Of a stretch of 64,000 nt of DNA, positions 26,654-35,246 are shown one piece after another (the stretch's first letter is position 1; each line of letters starts with the position of its first letter). Origin of the DNA: Aliarcobacter skirrowii CCUG 10374 (GTDB taxonomy: Bacteria; Campylobacterota; Campylobacteria; Campylobacterales; Arcobacteraceae); assembly GCF_003544835.1 (NCBI RefSeq), contig NZ_CP032099.1, forward strand, positions 1,798,001 to 1,862,000, given 5' to 3'. The notes below the pieces were generated by a model. It made no database searches and was not told the DNA's origin. It was given only the letters and a program-made list of their open reading frames with translations. Position numbers and translations under genes: made by a program.

Positions 26654-27856
26654 ATGAAATTAGCTCCAATTGTACTGTTTACATATAATCGTCCCTGGCA
26701 TACACAACAGACAATAGAGGCGTTACAAAAAAATGAATTAGCTAAAGAAAGTGAGCTATTTATTTTTAGTGATGGAGGGAAAGATGAAGCATCTTGGAAA
26801 AAAGTAAATGAAGTAAGAGAGTATTTAAAAACTATAAATAGTTTTAAAAAAGTCATTTTAACTTTTCAAGATAAAAATATCGGTCTAGCTGATTCAATTA
26901 TATCTGGTGTGACTAAAATTGTAAATCAATATGGGAAAATTATCGTACTTGAAGATGATCATGTTACAAATAAATTTTTTCTAAAATTTATGAACGATGC
27001 TTTAGATTTTTATGAAAATGAAGAAAGAATTTGGCAAATAAGTGGTTATATGTTTCCTATTGAAAAAGAATCTTTACCTGATATAATTTTTCATCAAGTG
27101 ATGAATTGCTGGGGATGGGGAACTTGGAAAAATAAATGGAAATATTTTGAAAAAGATACACAAAAATTAATAGATACATACACAAAAGAGGATATAAAAA
27201 AATTTAATCTAAATAATACAAATGATATATGGATACAAGTATTATTAAATTATAGAAAAATATTTAATACATGGGCTGTATTTTGGCATGAAGTAATATT
27301 TAGAAATAATGGTTTATATGTAAATCCAAAATCTTCTTTAATAAATAATATTGGTATGGATAGTAGTGGTGTTCATCATGGTTCAACAAATCATTACTAT
27401 AACGATATACATACTTTGGAGTATAATATAAAATTTGAAAAAAATATAAAAGAAAATATTATTGCTACAGATAGAATTAAACTATTTTATATAAGTATTA
27501 ATAATAAAAATATGGTTTTTTCAAAAAATATAAATAGATTGTTTGAATTTCTAAAAAATTTAAATAGTAGAGATGAAAACTATATTTTATATGGTGCAGG
27601 AACTGGAATGGATTTAGTTTCAGACAAACTCAATAAATCTAAAATTCTATTTACAATTGATAAAGATGAAAACAAACACAATATCATAAAAAATGATATA
27701 AAAATAGTATCTATTTCAAATTTTACTAAATATGATGATAATAAAACAAAAATTATTATTACTGTATTTGGAAGAGAAGAAGAGATATCAAATCTCTTAT
27801 TAAATAGCTACAATGTTGAAAAAGATAGACTAATTTTATTGGATTTAACTCTATAA
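26654..27856 (+). CDS. Glycosyltransferase (GT2-like) with C-terminal Rossmann-like module
   Basis: 400 aa. The N-terminal glycosyltransferase (about 1-270) has APIVLFTYNRPWHTQQTIEAL, LFIFSDGGKDEASW, KIIVLEDDHVTNKFF (EDDH as the metal-binding acidic motif) and a tryptophan-rich NCWGWGTWKNKWKYF loop, typical of a sugar transferase group in capsule and LPS loci. From residue 308 the module NYILYGAGTGMD to FGREEEISNLLLNSYNVEKD follows, very like the end of the protein at 24714. I start at ATG 26654, preceded by AAAAGGAA; the longer frame starts with TTG 26621 inside ugd. Its stop overlaps the stop of the convergent next gene by 6 bases. Confidence 0.75.
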   Translation: MKLAPIVLFTYNRPWHTQQTIEALQKNELAKESELFIFSDGGKDEASWKKVNEVREYLKTINSFKKVILTFQDKNIGLADSIISGVTKIVNQYGKIIVLEDDHVTNKFFLKFMNDALDFYENEERIWQISGYMFPIEKESLPDIIFHQVMNCWGWGTWKNKWKYFEKDTQKLIDTYTKEDIKKFNLNNTNDIWIQVLLNYRKIFNTWAVFWHEVIFRNNGLYVNPKSSLINNIGMDSSGVHHGSTNHYYNDIHTLEYNIKFEKNIKENIIATDRIKLFYISINNKNMVFSKNINRLFEFLKNLNSRDENYILYGAGTGMDLVSDKLNKSKILFTIDKDENKHNIIKNDIKIVSISNFTKYDDNKTKIIITVFGREEEISNLLLNSYNVEKDRLILLDLTL

Positions 27857-28957
27857 CAATTCCTTAATATCAAACTGTATAATTTTATTAGGATTTATAT
27901 TATACTTTTTCTCTAATTCATTTTTTATATTGCAATCTAACCATAATACACTTATAAATATATAGTCAAAATCTATTAAAGAGAGAGTTTTTTTAGAGTA
28001 AACTTCTCCTTTTTCAAACTCTCCTAAATCTTTATTAGATGATTGATCAACAAAACAATAATTACTATCTTGAATTAAAGATTCAATTATTTTTCCAAAT
28101 GCTCCATGTCCATAAATTATTATCTTTAAAGAAGGTGAGTTATATTTTGAAATTTTGCTATATGCACTATTTATAAATTCATGATAATTTCTTTTTTTAT
28201 ATTCTTCTGTCCAAAACTTTATTGCCTCATCATATTTTGGATGTTTTTTATATAAATCAAGAATCTCAAACATTCCATCTTTCATATATTGTAGCTTTTT
28301 TACTGTATTATTTGGATGCAATCTATGATTATATAAAGCTTTATTTAAATATATTGCTTTTTTATTATTAAAAGATACTCTTAAAGCTAATTCAATGTCT
28401 TCTATTTTTATTTTGTCTATATATCCACCTATTTGTTTTAATACCTCAACTTTAGCCATATATGTAAAATAACTAAAATACTTAACTCTAAAAAGAGTCT
28501 CTTCAAAGTCTAACTCAAAACTACTCTCTGGAATAGTTGTTTTTATAATATTTGAATTATCATCTATGTCATTATATCCTGAGTAACAAAAATCATATTC
28601 TGGATTTTGTAAAAAAAATTTCACTCCTTCTTCTATTTTATTCTTAACCTGTGTATCATCAGAAGAGATAAAAGTTATATATTCCCCTTTTGCTAGATTT
28701 AATATTTTATTTAATGTATATGATATACCTTTGTTATCTTGATTTATATATATAAAATTTACAAATCTATTCTTACAATCATTTTCTAACTCTTTAATTA
28801 TTTTATCTGTATTATCAGTTGAACCATCATTTATTATAATAAACTCTATATTTTTATAAGTTTGTTCTATTGTACTAAGAATTGCTTCTTTAATATATTT
28901 TTCATGGTTATATGCAGGCATTCCTACTGTAACTAAAGGTTCATTTTCTAAAATCAT
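27851..28957 (-). CDS. GT2 glycosyltransferase with C-terminal Rossmann-like module
   Basis: 368 aa. The N-terminal family 2 transferase (about 8-220) has [46 protein letters not shown] (acidic metal motif at 98-101) and a catalytic-type [11 protein letters not shown]. Residues 277-368 are the small nucleotide-binding-like module ([18 protein letters not shown] to [12 protein letters not shown]) shared with three other proteins of the island. Last gene of the minus-strand arm, overlapping the aminotransferase gene by 17 bases. It probably transfers the amino-dideoxyhexose made by the three genes upstream. Confidence 0.85.
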   Translation of the reverse strand: MILENEPLVTVGMPAYNHEKYIKEAILSTIEQTYKNIEFIIINDGSTDNTDKIIKELENDCKNRFVNFIYINQDNKGISYTLNKILNLAKGEYITFISSDDTQVKNKIEEGVKFFLQNPEYDFCYSGYNDIDDNSNIIKTTIPESSFELDFEETLFRVKYFSYFTYMAKVEVLKQIGGYIDKIKIEDIELALRVSFNNKKAIYLNKALYNHRLHPNNTVKKLQYMKDGMFEILDLYKKHPKYDEAIKFWTEEYKKRNYHEFINSAYSKISKYNSPSLKIIIYGHGAFGKIIESLIQDSNYCFVDQSSNKDLGEFEKGEVYSKKTLSLIDFDYIFISVLWLDCNIKNELEKKYNINPNKIIQFDIKELL

Positions 28958-30044
28958 TACACACCTCTATTATATTTTTACTATCTTCCAAATTTTGAAT
29001 TCCACTTATAGGCAAACTCAATACTTCATTATGTATTTGCTCACTTATTGGATAACTTTCATTGTTCCACTCTTTATAAGCATTTTGTTTATGAGGAGGA
29101 ATTGGATAATGAATTAGTGTTTGTACACCATTTTCTCTTAAATATTTTTGTAGTTCATCTCTTTTATAAGTTCTTATTACAAACAAATGCCATACATGAT
29201 TATCCTCAGCTCTTAGTGTTGGTAAAATAATGTTTTCATTTTTAATATTTTGTAGATAGTAGTTTGCTATTTCTCTTCTTTTATTTGATTCTTCATCAAG
29301 GTATCTTAGTTTTACTCTAAGCATCGCTGCTTGTATTTCATCAAGTCTGCTGTTTATCCCTTTGTAAAGATTTTCATACTTTTTATGGCTTCCATAGTTT
29401 CCTAGTGCTTTTATAGCATTTGCTAGCTCTTCATCATTTGTAGTAACTGCTCCACCATCACCTAATGCTCCTAGATTTTTTCCTGGATAAAAGCTAAATC
29501 CACTAGCATCTCCTAAGTTTCCACTTCTTTTATCTTGAAAATACGCTCCATGCGATTGAGCTGAATCTTCTATCACTTTTAGATTATATTTTTTTGCTAT
29601 CTCATTTATAGCATCCATTTCACATGTTTGTCCATAAAGATGCACTGGTAAAATAGCTTTTGTTTTTGAAGTAATCTTTTCTTCTATTTTATTTGGGTCA
29701 ATCAAATATGTATTTATATCTGGTTCAACTAAAATAGGCACTAAATTATTTTGTGAAATCGCCAAAATTGAAGCTATATATGTATTTGATGGAACTATTA
29801 CTTCATCGCCATCTTTCATAATTCCCAGCTCTTTATAAGCTCTTAATATTAAGATTAGTGCATCCAAACCATTTGCCACACCAATAGCATATTTAGTTCC
29901 ACAGTATTGTGCAAACTCTTTTTCAAACTCTTTGCATTCATTACCTTGAATATACCAACCACTATCCATCACTTTTGTACAAGCTTCAATTAATTCAGCT
30001 TTATATTGAGCGTTTAAACCTTTTAAATCTAAAAATGGGATCAT
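28941..30044 (-). CDS. fdtB: dTDP-3-amino-3,6-dideoxyhexose transaminase (FdtB/QdtB-like)
   Basis: DegT-family PLP aminotransferase, 367 aa, acting on a dTDP-3-keto-6-deoxyhexose. [37 protein letters not shown] and the PLP lysine (Lys190) in [18 protein letters not shown] resemble FdtB, QdtB and DesV. The assignment rests mainly on the neighbours: the 3,4-ketoisomerase (30546-30950) and a hexapeptide N-acyltransferase (30044-30556) are directly upstream and overlap, the known Fdt/Qdt trio. Sequence alone cannot distinguish a Fuc3N from a Qui3N product. rmlA and rmlB, needed for the dTDP-4-keto precursor, are not in the window. Confidence 0.8.
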   Translation of the reverse strand: MIPFLDLKGLNAQYKAELIEACTKVMDSGWYIQGNECKEFEKEFAQYCGTKYAIGVANGLDALILILRAYKELGIMKDGDEVIVPSNTYIASILAISQNNLVPILVEPDINTYLIDPNKIEEKITSKTKAILPVHLYGQTCEMDAINEIAKKYNLKVIEDSAQSHGAYFQDKRSGNLGDASGFSFYPGKNLGALGDGGAVTTNDEELANAIKALGNYGSHKKYENLYKGINSRLDEIQAAMLRVKLRYLDEESNKRREIANYYLQNIKNENIILPTLRAEDNHVWHLFVIRTYKRDELQKYLRENGVQTLIHYPIPPHKQNAYKEWNNESYPISEQIHNEVLSLPISGIQNLEDSKNIIEVCNDFRK

Positions 30045-30556
30045 TATTTATTTTCCTTACATTCATCACAAATTAATGTTCTATCACATTTTTGTCCACA
30101 TTTACAAACATAGCCTTTAAACTTTGCTGGATTTCCATACCAAAGTTCTTGAGTCCCTACATCTTTTGTTACAACACTTCCTGCACCAATCATTGCATAT
30201 TCATCTATTGTAATTCCTCCAATAATAGTGCTATTTGCACCAATTGAAGCTGATTTTTTGATAGTTGTTTTTAAAAATTCTTTAGGATATTGTTTACTTC
30301 TAGGTAGAAAATCATTTGTAAAAGTTACATTTGGACCAATAAAAACATTATCTTCTAATGTTATTCCATCCCAAATCTGTACACCACTTTTTATAGTTAC
30401 ATTATCTCCAATAATCACATCATTTTCTATAAGAACTTGAGCATTAATATTACAATTACTTCCTATTTGTGCATTTTTTAAAACAACACAAAACTGCCAA
30501 ATATTAGTATTTTCACCAATATTTTGAGATTGAACATCTGCTAAATTATGAATCAT
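30044..30556 (-). CDS. Hexapeptide-repeat sugar N-acyltransferase (FdtC/QdtC/WbbJ-like)
   Basis: 170 aa left-handed beta-helix acyltransferase that would acetylate the 3-amino group of the dTDP-sugar. Hexapeptide turns are clear: [53 protein letters not shown] and AGSVVTKDV, with [10 protein letters not shown] closing the coil. The C-terminal tail carries a compact cysteine cluster ([16 protein letters not shown]) resembling a zinc ribbon. Overlaps the ketoisomerase gene by 11 bases and the aminotransferase by 1, so the three are coupled. Confidence 0.8.
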   Translation of the reverse strand: MIHNLADVQSQNIGENTNIWQFCVVLKNAQIGSNCNINAQVLIENDVIIGDNVTIKSGVQIWDGITLEDNVFIGPNVTFTNDFLPRSKQYPKEFLKTTIKKSASIGANSTIIGGITIDEYAMIGAGSVVTKDVGTQELWYGNPAKFKGYVCKCGQKCDRTLICDECKENK

Positions 30557-30950
30557 TTTTAACTTCTTTTAAAAACTTATTATAATCTCGTATATAATCA
30601 CTCTCATCATAGTGTTCACTTGCAAGAACAACCAAAACACAATCCGAACTAAAATCTTTCATTTCTCTCCAAATAAGCCCCTCTATAAAAAGTCCTTGGT
30701 TTGGATTATCCAATTTCATCTCTTCTCTTCTTTCCCCATCATCCAGTACAAAAGTACAACTACCTTTTACAGCTATAGCAATTTGTTTAAGATTTATATG
30801 AGCATGGAAGCCTCTTTCAACTCCCTCTTTTGTATCAAAGATATAGTAAACTCTTTTTATCTCAAATGGTGTATTATACCCTTGCTCAATTGCTATTAAA
30901 GAGCCTCTTTCATCCCCTAAAGTCCTAAAATTTACAAGCTCATATTTCAT
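30546..30950 (-). CDS. fdtA: dTDP-4-keto-6-deoxyhexose 3,4-ketoisomerase (FdtA/QdtA-like cupin)
   Basis: 134-aa single-cupin isomerase of the WxcM-like family that moves the keto group from C4 to C3 of dTDP-4-keto-6-deoxyglucose. Diagnostic stretches: [41 protein letters not shown] with the active-site histidine pair HAH, and [25 protein letters not shown]-type ending. Product stereochemistry (fuco versus gluco) depends on a few residues I cannot assign. First gene of the dTDP-amino-sugar trio, 2 bases after the phosphonate reductase gene. Confidence 0.85.
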   Translation of the reverse strand: MKYELVNFRTLGDERGSLIAIEQGYNTPFEIKRVYYIFDTKEGVERGFHAHINLKQIAIAVKGSCTFVLDDGERREEMKLDNPNQGLFIEGLIWREMKDFSSDCVLVVLASEHYDESDYIRDYNKFLKEVKNDS

Positions 30951-30952
30951 AA

Positions 30953-32026
30953 CTAAACCTCTACCAAACTATTTCCAGCTCTTTGATTACTCTTCAAAGA
31001 AGATTTTAAATTATTAAATTCTTCTTTATTGATACCATAATCATCAAAATCTGTAGAAATAACCAATTTTCTTAGCATTTCTCTAAGTGAATTTGAATTA
31101 AGTTCTCCAAATATCTCTTCTAAAGCATTATCTATAAAATCATATTTTCCTATGGCACTATCAATAATCATTGGTAATGTAAAACTACAAGCTATTCCAT
31201 GAGGAATACCTTTGTTTACAGTTATATAATAACTCATAGCATGAGCAATTGCTGTTTGTGTATTAGAAAAAGCAAGTCCAGCATACATACAAGCTTTTAA
31301 AATCTCTGTTCTATACTCTAAATTTTGCAAATCATTTACTAAAAGTGGCAAATATTTCATAATAATTTTTGCTGATTTTATTGCATAGTTTATAGTTATA
31401 GGATTTGCATTTTTATTCCATATAGATTCTAAAGCATGCGATAGAGTATCAAGTCCTGTTTGAATTGTAATATCTTTTGGAACACTTATAGTCAAAGATG
31501 AATCATATAGTGCAATTTGTGAAAATAGTTCTGGAAGATGTAAAGAGTATTTTTTCTTTTCTTCCATATCCCAAATAGTTGCCCAAGGTGTTATTTCACT
31601 TCCTGTTCCAGCTGTTGTTGGAACTGCCATAATAGGGATAGTTTGATACTTTTTTTTTGCTAGCTTACCTTTTATAATATCTGTTACAAAACTAGCTTTT
31701 TTTGAATCATCATAAACTGAAAAGTATTTAGAAGCATCAAGTACACTTCCTCCACCAATAGCTAAAATAAGCTCAAACTCATTTTTATGAATAGCTTCAT
31801 AAGCAAGTTCCAAATCTTTAAACTCTGGGTGAGATTTTACATCTGTAAATACATCTATAATATTATCACTAAGAGATTTTAGTCTATCTACTAAACCTCT
31901 TTTTACAAATCCTTGTGAAGTGATCAGTAAAGTTTTTCTACCATTTATATATTTTGAAATATTCTCTAACTCATTTACTCCAAATACTATTTTTGTTGGC
32001 ATATGGTACGAAAAGTTTTGATTCAT
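30953..32026 (-). CDS. Iron-containing alcohol dehydrogenase, likely phosphonoacetaldehyde reductase
   Basis: 357-aa group III (Fe-ADH) dehydrogenase. N-terminal MPTKIVFGVNELENI, the dinucleotide loop AIGGGSVLDASK, TTAGTGSEIT, and metal-ligand segments DTLSHALESIW and HAMSYYITVNKGIPHG identify the family. It overlaps the phosphonopyruvate decarboxylase gene by 4 bases. Fe-ADH enzymes next to PepM/Ppd are known to reduce phosphonoacetaldehyde to 2-hydroxyethylphosphonate (FomC and PhpC types), and no aminoethylphosphonate transaminase is seen here, so this is the best reading. Substrate is inferred from context, not from residues. Confidence 0.8.
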   Translation of the reverse strand: MNQNFSYHMPTKIVFGVNELENISKYINGRKTLLITSQGFVKRGLVDRLKSLSDNIIDVFTDVKSHPEFKDLELAYEAIHKNEFELILAIGGGSVLDASKYFSVYDDSKKASFVTDIIKGKLAKKKYQTIPIMAVPTTAGTGSEITPWATIWDMEEKKKYSLHLPELFSQIALYDSSLTISVPKDITIQTGLDTLSHALESIWNKNANPITINYAIKSAKIIMKYLPLLVNDLQNLEYRTEILKACMYAGLAFSNTQTAIAHAMSYYITVNKGIPHGIACSFTLPMIIDSAIGKYDFIDNALEEIFGELNSNSLREMLRKLVISTDFDDYGINKEEFNNLKSSLKSNQRAGNSLVEV

Positions 32027-33096
32027 TGAAATTTACTCACTTTTACCACTTCTATTGGTGGTCTTGGAGTTTCCTCATCATTTCCACATTTAACATGTAA
32101 AAATTTAAGACCTTTTGTCTTGTCAAGTTCACTGATTGTATTAGAAAAATCATTAAGAGAAATAACTGTTTGCTCTACCGTATTAAGCCCTGAAGCTTTA
32201 GCAATAGCAATATAATTTATATGACTTTGATATGTATTTTGACCACCTGTACTCTTATTTGATTCATTATCAAATAGAATATATGTTAAATCTATCTCAT
32301 CTTTATATCTTCCAGCTGTACAAATACCTCCCATATGCATTACAAACTCAGCATCACCACCACAAACTACTACTTTTTTACCAGCTTTTGCAGCTCCAAG
32401 TCCAAGGCTTAAAGCTCCACCCATATTTCCAGCCATATAAAAGTTATTTGTATCTTTCATAAAGCTATACATCTCACGGGCTGTGTTTCCTGTTGTTCCA
32501 ATAAATAATGTATCATCATTTTTAAATAGATTATTTAAAGCTATTAAAAATTTACTTCTAGGAGTATAATTTGATAAATCTAATTTATGAATATCTTCTA
32601 ACTCTACTTTTGTAAAACTATCTTTTTTTATAACACAAATTGTTTCTGTTGTATCACATAAATTTATTTGAGATATAGCGTTATCAATATTTTCATTATC
32701 TAAAATAACATTTTCATATCCATAAGCTTCTATGAGTTGTGGAAGTTCTGTTGCTAAGTGTTGATGTTGTATTTCACTATCTGGAAATTTATATGTTCTC
32801 CAGCTTGATAGAATTGGAAATGTAACACCATAAGGTTTCAATAGACTTGTAATACAACTTCCCATATTTGTAACACCACTTGATTGAACAATTACAATTG
32901 GTTTTTTCCCAGCCATTTTAAGTCCAGCTGCGATACTGCAAGCAACTGCTTCACTAGCACATGGAAGATACTCAATATTTGGATTATTTATAGCTTCATT
33001 TATAACATATTGAGCAAACGAACAAGGAACTACACACAAATGCGTATACTCTTTTTCAATTAATCTATTTATAAATAGTTTTGTATCTAAAGCCAC
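32023..33096 (-). CDS. aepY: Phosphonopyruvate decarboxylase (ThDP enzyme)
   Basis: Decarboxylates phosphonopyruvate to phosphonoacetaldehyde, the irreversible step that pulls the PEP mutase reaction forward. 357 aa: N-terminal domain with VPCSFAQYVINEA, LPCASEAVACSIAAGLKMAG (catalytic Glu) and QSSGVTNMGSCITSLL; C-terminal ThDP domain with AGNMGGALSLGLGAAKAG, CGGDAEFVMHMG and DNESNKSTGGQNT (Mg/ThDP motif). This is the Ppd subfamily, not acetolactate synthase, from its length and these stretches. It overlaps both pathway neighbours by 1-4 bases. Confidence 0.92.
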   Translation of the reverse strand: MALDTKLFINRLIEKEYTHLCVVPCSFAQYVINEAINNPNIEYLPCASEAVACSIAAGLKMAGKKPIVIVQSSGVTNMGSCITSLLKPYGVTFPILSSWRTYKFPDSEIQHQHLATELPQLIEAYGYENVILDNENIDNAISQINLCDTTETICVIKKDSFTKVELEDIHKLDLSNYTPRSKFLIALNNLFKNDDTLFIGTTGNTAREMYSFMKDTNNFYMAGNMGGALSLGLGAAKAGKKVVVCGGDAEFVMHMGGICTAGRYKDEIDLTYILFDNESNKSTGGQNTYQSHINYIAIAKASGLNTVEQTVISLNDFSNTISELDKTKGLKFLHVKCGNDEETPRPPIEVVKVSKFQ

Positions 33097-34391
33097 TATT
33101 TTGTACCTGGAATTAAATCTAAAATCTCTTTTATAGATAGTAGTTGCTCTTCAGCTTCAAGGCTTCTATCATTTTCTAAAATAGATTTTGCAACATTTTT
33201 CATTCCTGGATATGCAGCTCTTAACATATGATTTGCATAAATTACAATATTAACTCCAGCTTGGCTTAACTCTTTTGCTGTTATTTGATTAAAACTAGTT
33301 GGAACTACAACTATTGGAATATTCTCATTATAATCTCTTAATATTTTACAAAACTCTAATATTTCATTTGGAGATTTTTGTCTTGAGTGAATCATTATGC
33401 CATCAGCTCCAGCTTCTATATAAGCTTTTGCTCTAGCAATTGCATCATCCATACCTTTATCAAGTATCAAACTCTCAATTCTAGCAATTATCATAAAATC
33501 ATCTGTTATTTGTGCTTTTTTACCAACTTTTATTTTTGCACAAAAGTTTTCTATACTATCTTGTGTTTGTTCAACTTCTGTTCCAAATAATGAGTTTTTT
33601 TTCAATCCTGTTTTATCTTCAATAATAACAGCACTAACACCTGTTCGCTCTAATGTTCGTACTGTAAATGCGAAATGTTCTGCTATTCCACCTGTATCTG
33701 CATCATAAATCATGGGTTTTGTAGTAACTTCAAATATCTCATTTACTGTATTTATTCTAGCAGTTACATCTACTGCTTCAATATCGGGTTTTCCTTTTGA
33801 AGTTGAATCTGTAAGAGAACTTGACCACATTCCATCATATTCAATACCATTATTTGCTTTTATATTTTCAACTATTAAACCACTTAAAGCATTATGTGTT
33901 TCCATAATTCTTACTACTTCTTTTGAATCAATTAATCTTCTAAGCCTACTTCTTCTAATATCAGGAGTAGTTCCAAGTTCTTTTAGAGATTTGTTTAGTG
34001 CTGTTGAAGATATTCCATCAGTGTAAGATGGCTCTATTAATTCTCCACCCCATAAAGCTAAAGTATCAATAACTTGTTGTCTAGTTTTTGCTTGAACTCC
34101 CTCTTTCCAATCATCTCCATGAACTACAAAATCTGGCTTCAAAAGCTCAAGATTTGGTCTATAATCAAGAGTATTTTGAGGAATTACCTCTTTTACACCT
34201 TTGATATTCTCTATTACAGATTTTCTCTGACTATAAGTCATATAAGGAAGTCTTTTATAACTTGCTATTGCTTTATCTGTAAGTAGTCCAACTGTAACTT
34301 CACCATACTCTGCTGCTATTTTTAATATATTCATATGCCCTGGGTGTACTAAATCAGCACTCATTCCTACATAAACTTTTTTACTCATCAT
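33096..34391 (-). CDS. aepX: PEP mutase with fused N-terminal cytidylyltransferase domain
   Basis: 431 aa in two domains. Residues 1-135 are a TagD/CCT-type nucleotidyltransferase: [18 protein letters not shown] with the HxGH motif at 16-19, and a C-terminal ISSTALN (ISST-type motif). Residues about 145-431 are phosphoenolpyruvate mutase (isocitrate lyase superfamily), with [13 protein letters not shown] carrying the EDK-x5-NS signature (258-267) that separates true PepM from related lyases, DADTGG, ARIESL and [10 protein letters not shown]. Two start codons are adjacent (ATG 34391, 34388); AGGG lies 3 and 6 bases upstream respectively. PepM makes phosphonopyruvate from PEP; the fused domain probably makes a CMP-phosphonate. 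Confidence 0.92.
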   Translation of the reverse strand: MMSKKVYVGMSADLVHPGHMNILKIAAEYGEVTVGLLTDKAIASYKRLPYMTYSQRKSVIENIKGVKEVIPQNTLDYRPNLELLKPDFVVHGDDWKEGVQAKTRQQVIDTLALWGGELIEPSYTDGISSTALNKSLKELGTTPDIRRSRLRRLIDSKEVVRIMETHNALSGLIVENIKANNGIEYDGMWSSSLTDSTSKGKPDIEAVDVTARINTVNEIFEVTTKPMIYDADTGGIAEHFAFTVRTLERTGVSAVIIEDKTGLKKNSLFGTEVEQTQDSIENFCAKIKVGKKAQITDDFMIIARIESLILDKGMDDAIARAKAYIEAGADGIMIHSRQKSPNEILEFCKILRDYNENIPIVVVPTSFNQITAKELSQAGVNIVIYANHMLRAAYPGMKNVAKSILENDRSLEAEEQLLSIKEILDLIPGTK

Positions 34392-34397
34392 AAACCC

Positions 34398-35246
34398 TTA
34401 TATAAATTTATTAATTTCAACTTTTCCTAAATTTGCATAATCTGCCATTGTTATATCTTTTTTTGGTATTCTCCAATTACCATAAAGAAAAGTTAAATAA
34501 TTTTCATAATCATATGGAACAAAAACATCTTGCCCTTGATAGTTAACAATATCATACTTCTCAAAGTGTATTTTAGAAGCATACCACATCCCTTTACTTG
34601 GTAAATGTATAGAATAATCTTCTTTAGTTACTCTAAGATTAATAGTTGTTTCAAAACTCCTAAGACTATTTTCAAATTTAATCATATAGCAAAATTCTTT
34701 ATTTTCAATTAACATTTTATAAGGAAATTTTAAATTTTTCAAACTATTTTGTACCCAATCATCCAAAACATCTTTAGATATATTTGATACAGAAAAATCA
34801 ATATCATCATCCCACTCTATAATATCTTTATCTCTAACAATTCCTAACAAAGTTCCAAAATCTAAATACAAAACTATATTATCCTGCATAGCCAATTTTG
34901 AAAACTCTTTAATTATATTTCTCCCTAACTCTATTGTTTGCTTATCTTCAAATGGTCTATTTGCTTCTTTTATATCTTTTTTTGCAGGAATAATAATCTT
35001 CTCTTTATCTAATTTTAACTCATTTATTAGTTGCTCATAAATATCTTTTGCCCATTGAGAAACTATAACTATCTCATCAAAATTAAAACTATTTATCTTG
35101 CTTGGAGAATAAATTTTGATACCTTCAAAAGAAGTTCCATGTTTTTTTATATCATTATCAAATAGCGCCAAAATATTGTCATCTTTATTTTTAAGAAGAT
35201 ACTCTTTAGCTCCATTTCCACTACCAAATAGTACAATATTTTTCAA
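34398..35246 (-). CDS. LicD-family phospho(no)transferase with N-terminal Rossmann-like module
   Basis: 282 aa. Residues 1-90 are the module also seen in three other island proteins: KNIVLFGSGNGAKEYLL, ILALFDNDIKKHG, FDEIVIVSQWAKDIYEQL, LDKEKIIIPAKK. Residues about 105-282 are a LicD domain, of the family that moves phosphocholine from CDP-choline onto glycans; the core is YLDFGTLLGIVRDKDIIEWDDDID (128-150) with the metal-binding DDDID. With the PEP mutase/cytidylyltransferase fusion 6 bases downstream, the likely donor is CMP-phosphonate rather than CDP-choline. It overlaps the AMP-ligase upstream by 4 bases. Confidence 0.8.
   Translation of the reverse strand: MKNIVLFGSGNGAKEYLLKNKDDNILALFDNDIKKHGTSFEGIKIYSPSKINSFNFDEIVIVSQWAKDIYEQLINELKLDKEKIIIPAKKDIKEANRPFEDKQTIELGRNIIKEFSKLAMQDNIVLYLDFGTLLGIVRDKDIIEWDDDIDFSVSNISKDVLDDWVQNSLKNLKFPYKMLIENKEFCYMIKFENSLRSFETTINLRVTKEDYSIHLPSKGMWYASKIHFEKYDIVNYQGQDVFVPYDYENYLTFLYGNWRIPKKDITMADYANLGKVEINKFI

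Noticed and set aside
26569-26856. 95-codon minus-strand frame at the ugd/glycosyltransferase junction
   Set aside because: Spans two real genes on the other strand and shows no family resemblance.
33712-34026. 104-codon plus-strand frame opposite PEP mutase
   Set aside because: Antisense shadow; the PEP mutase frame has full motif support.
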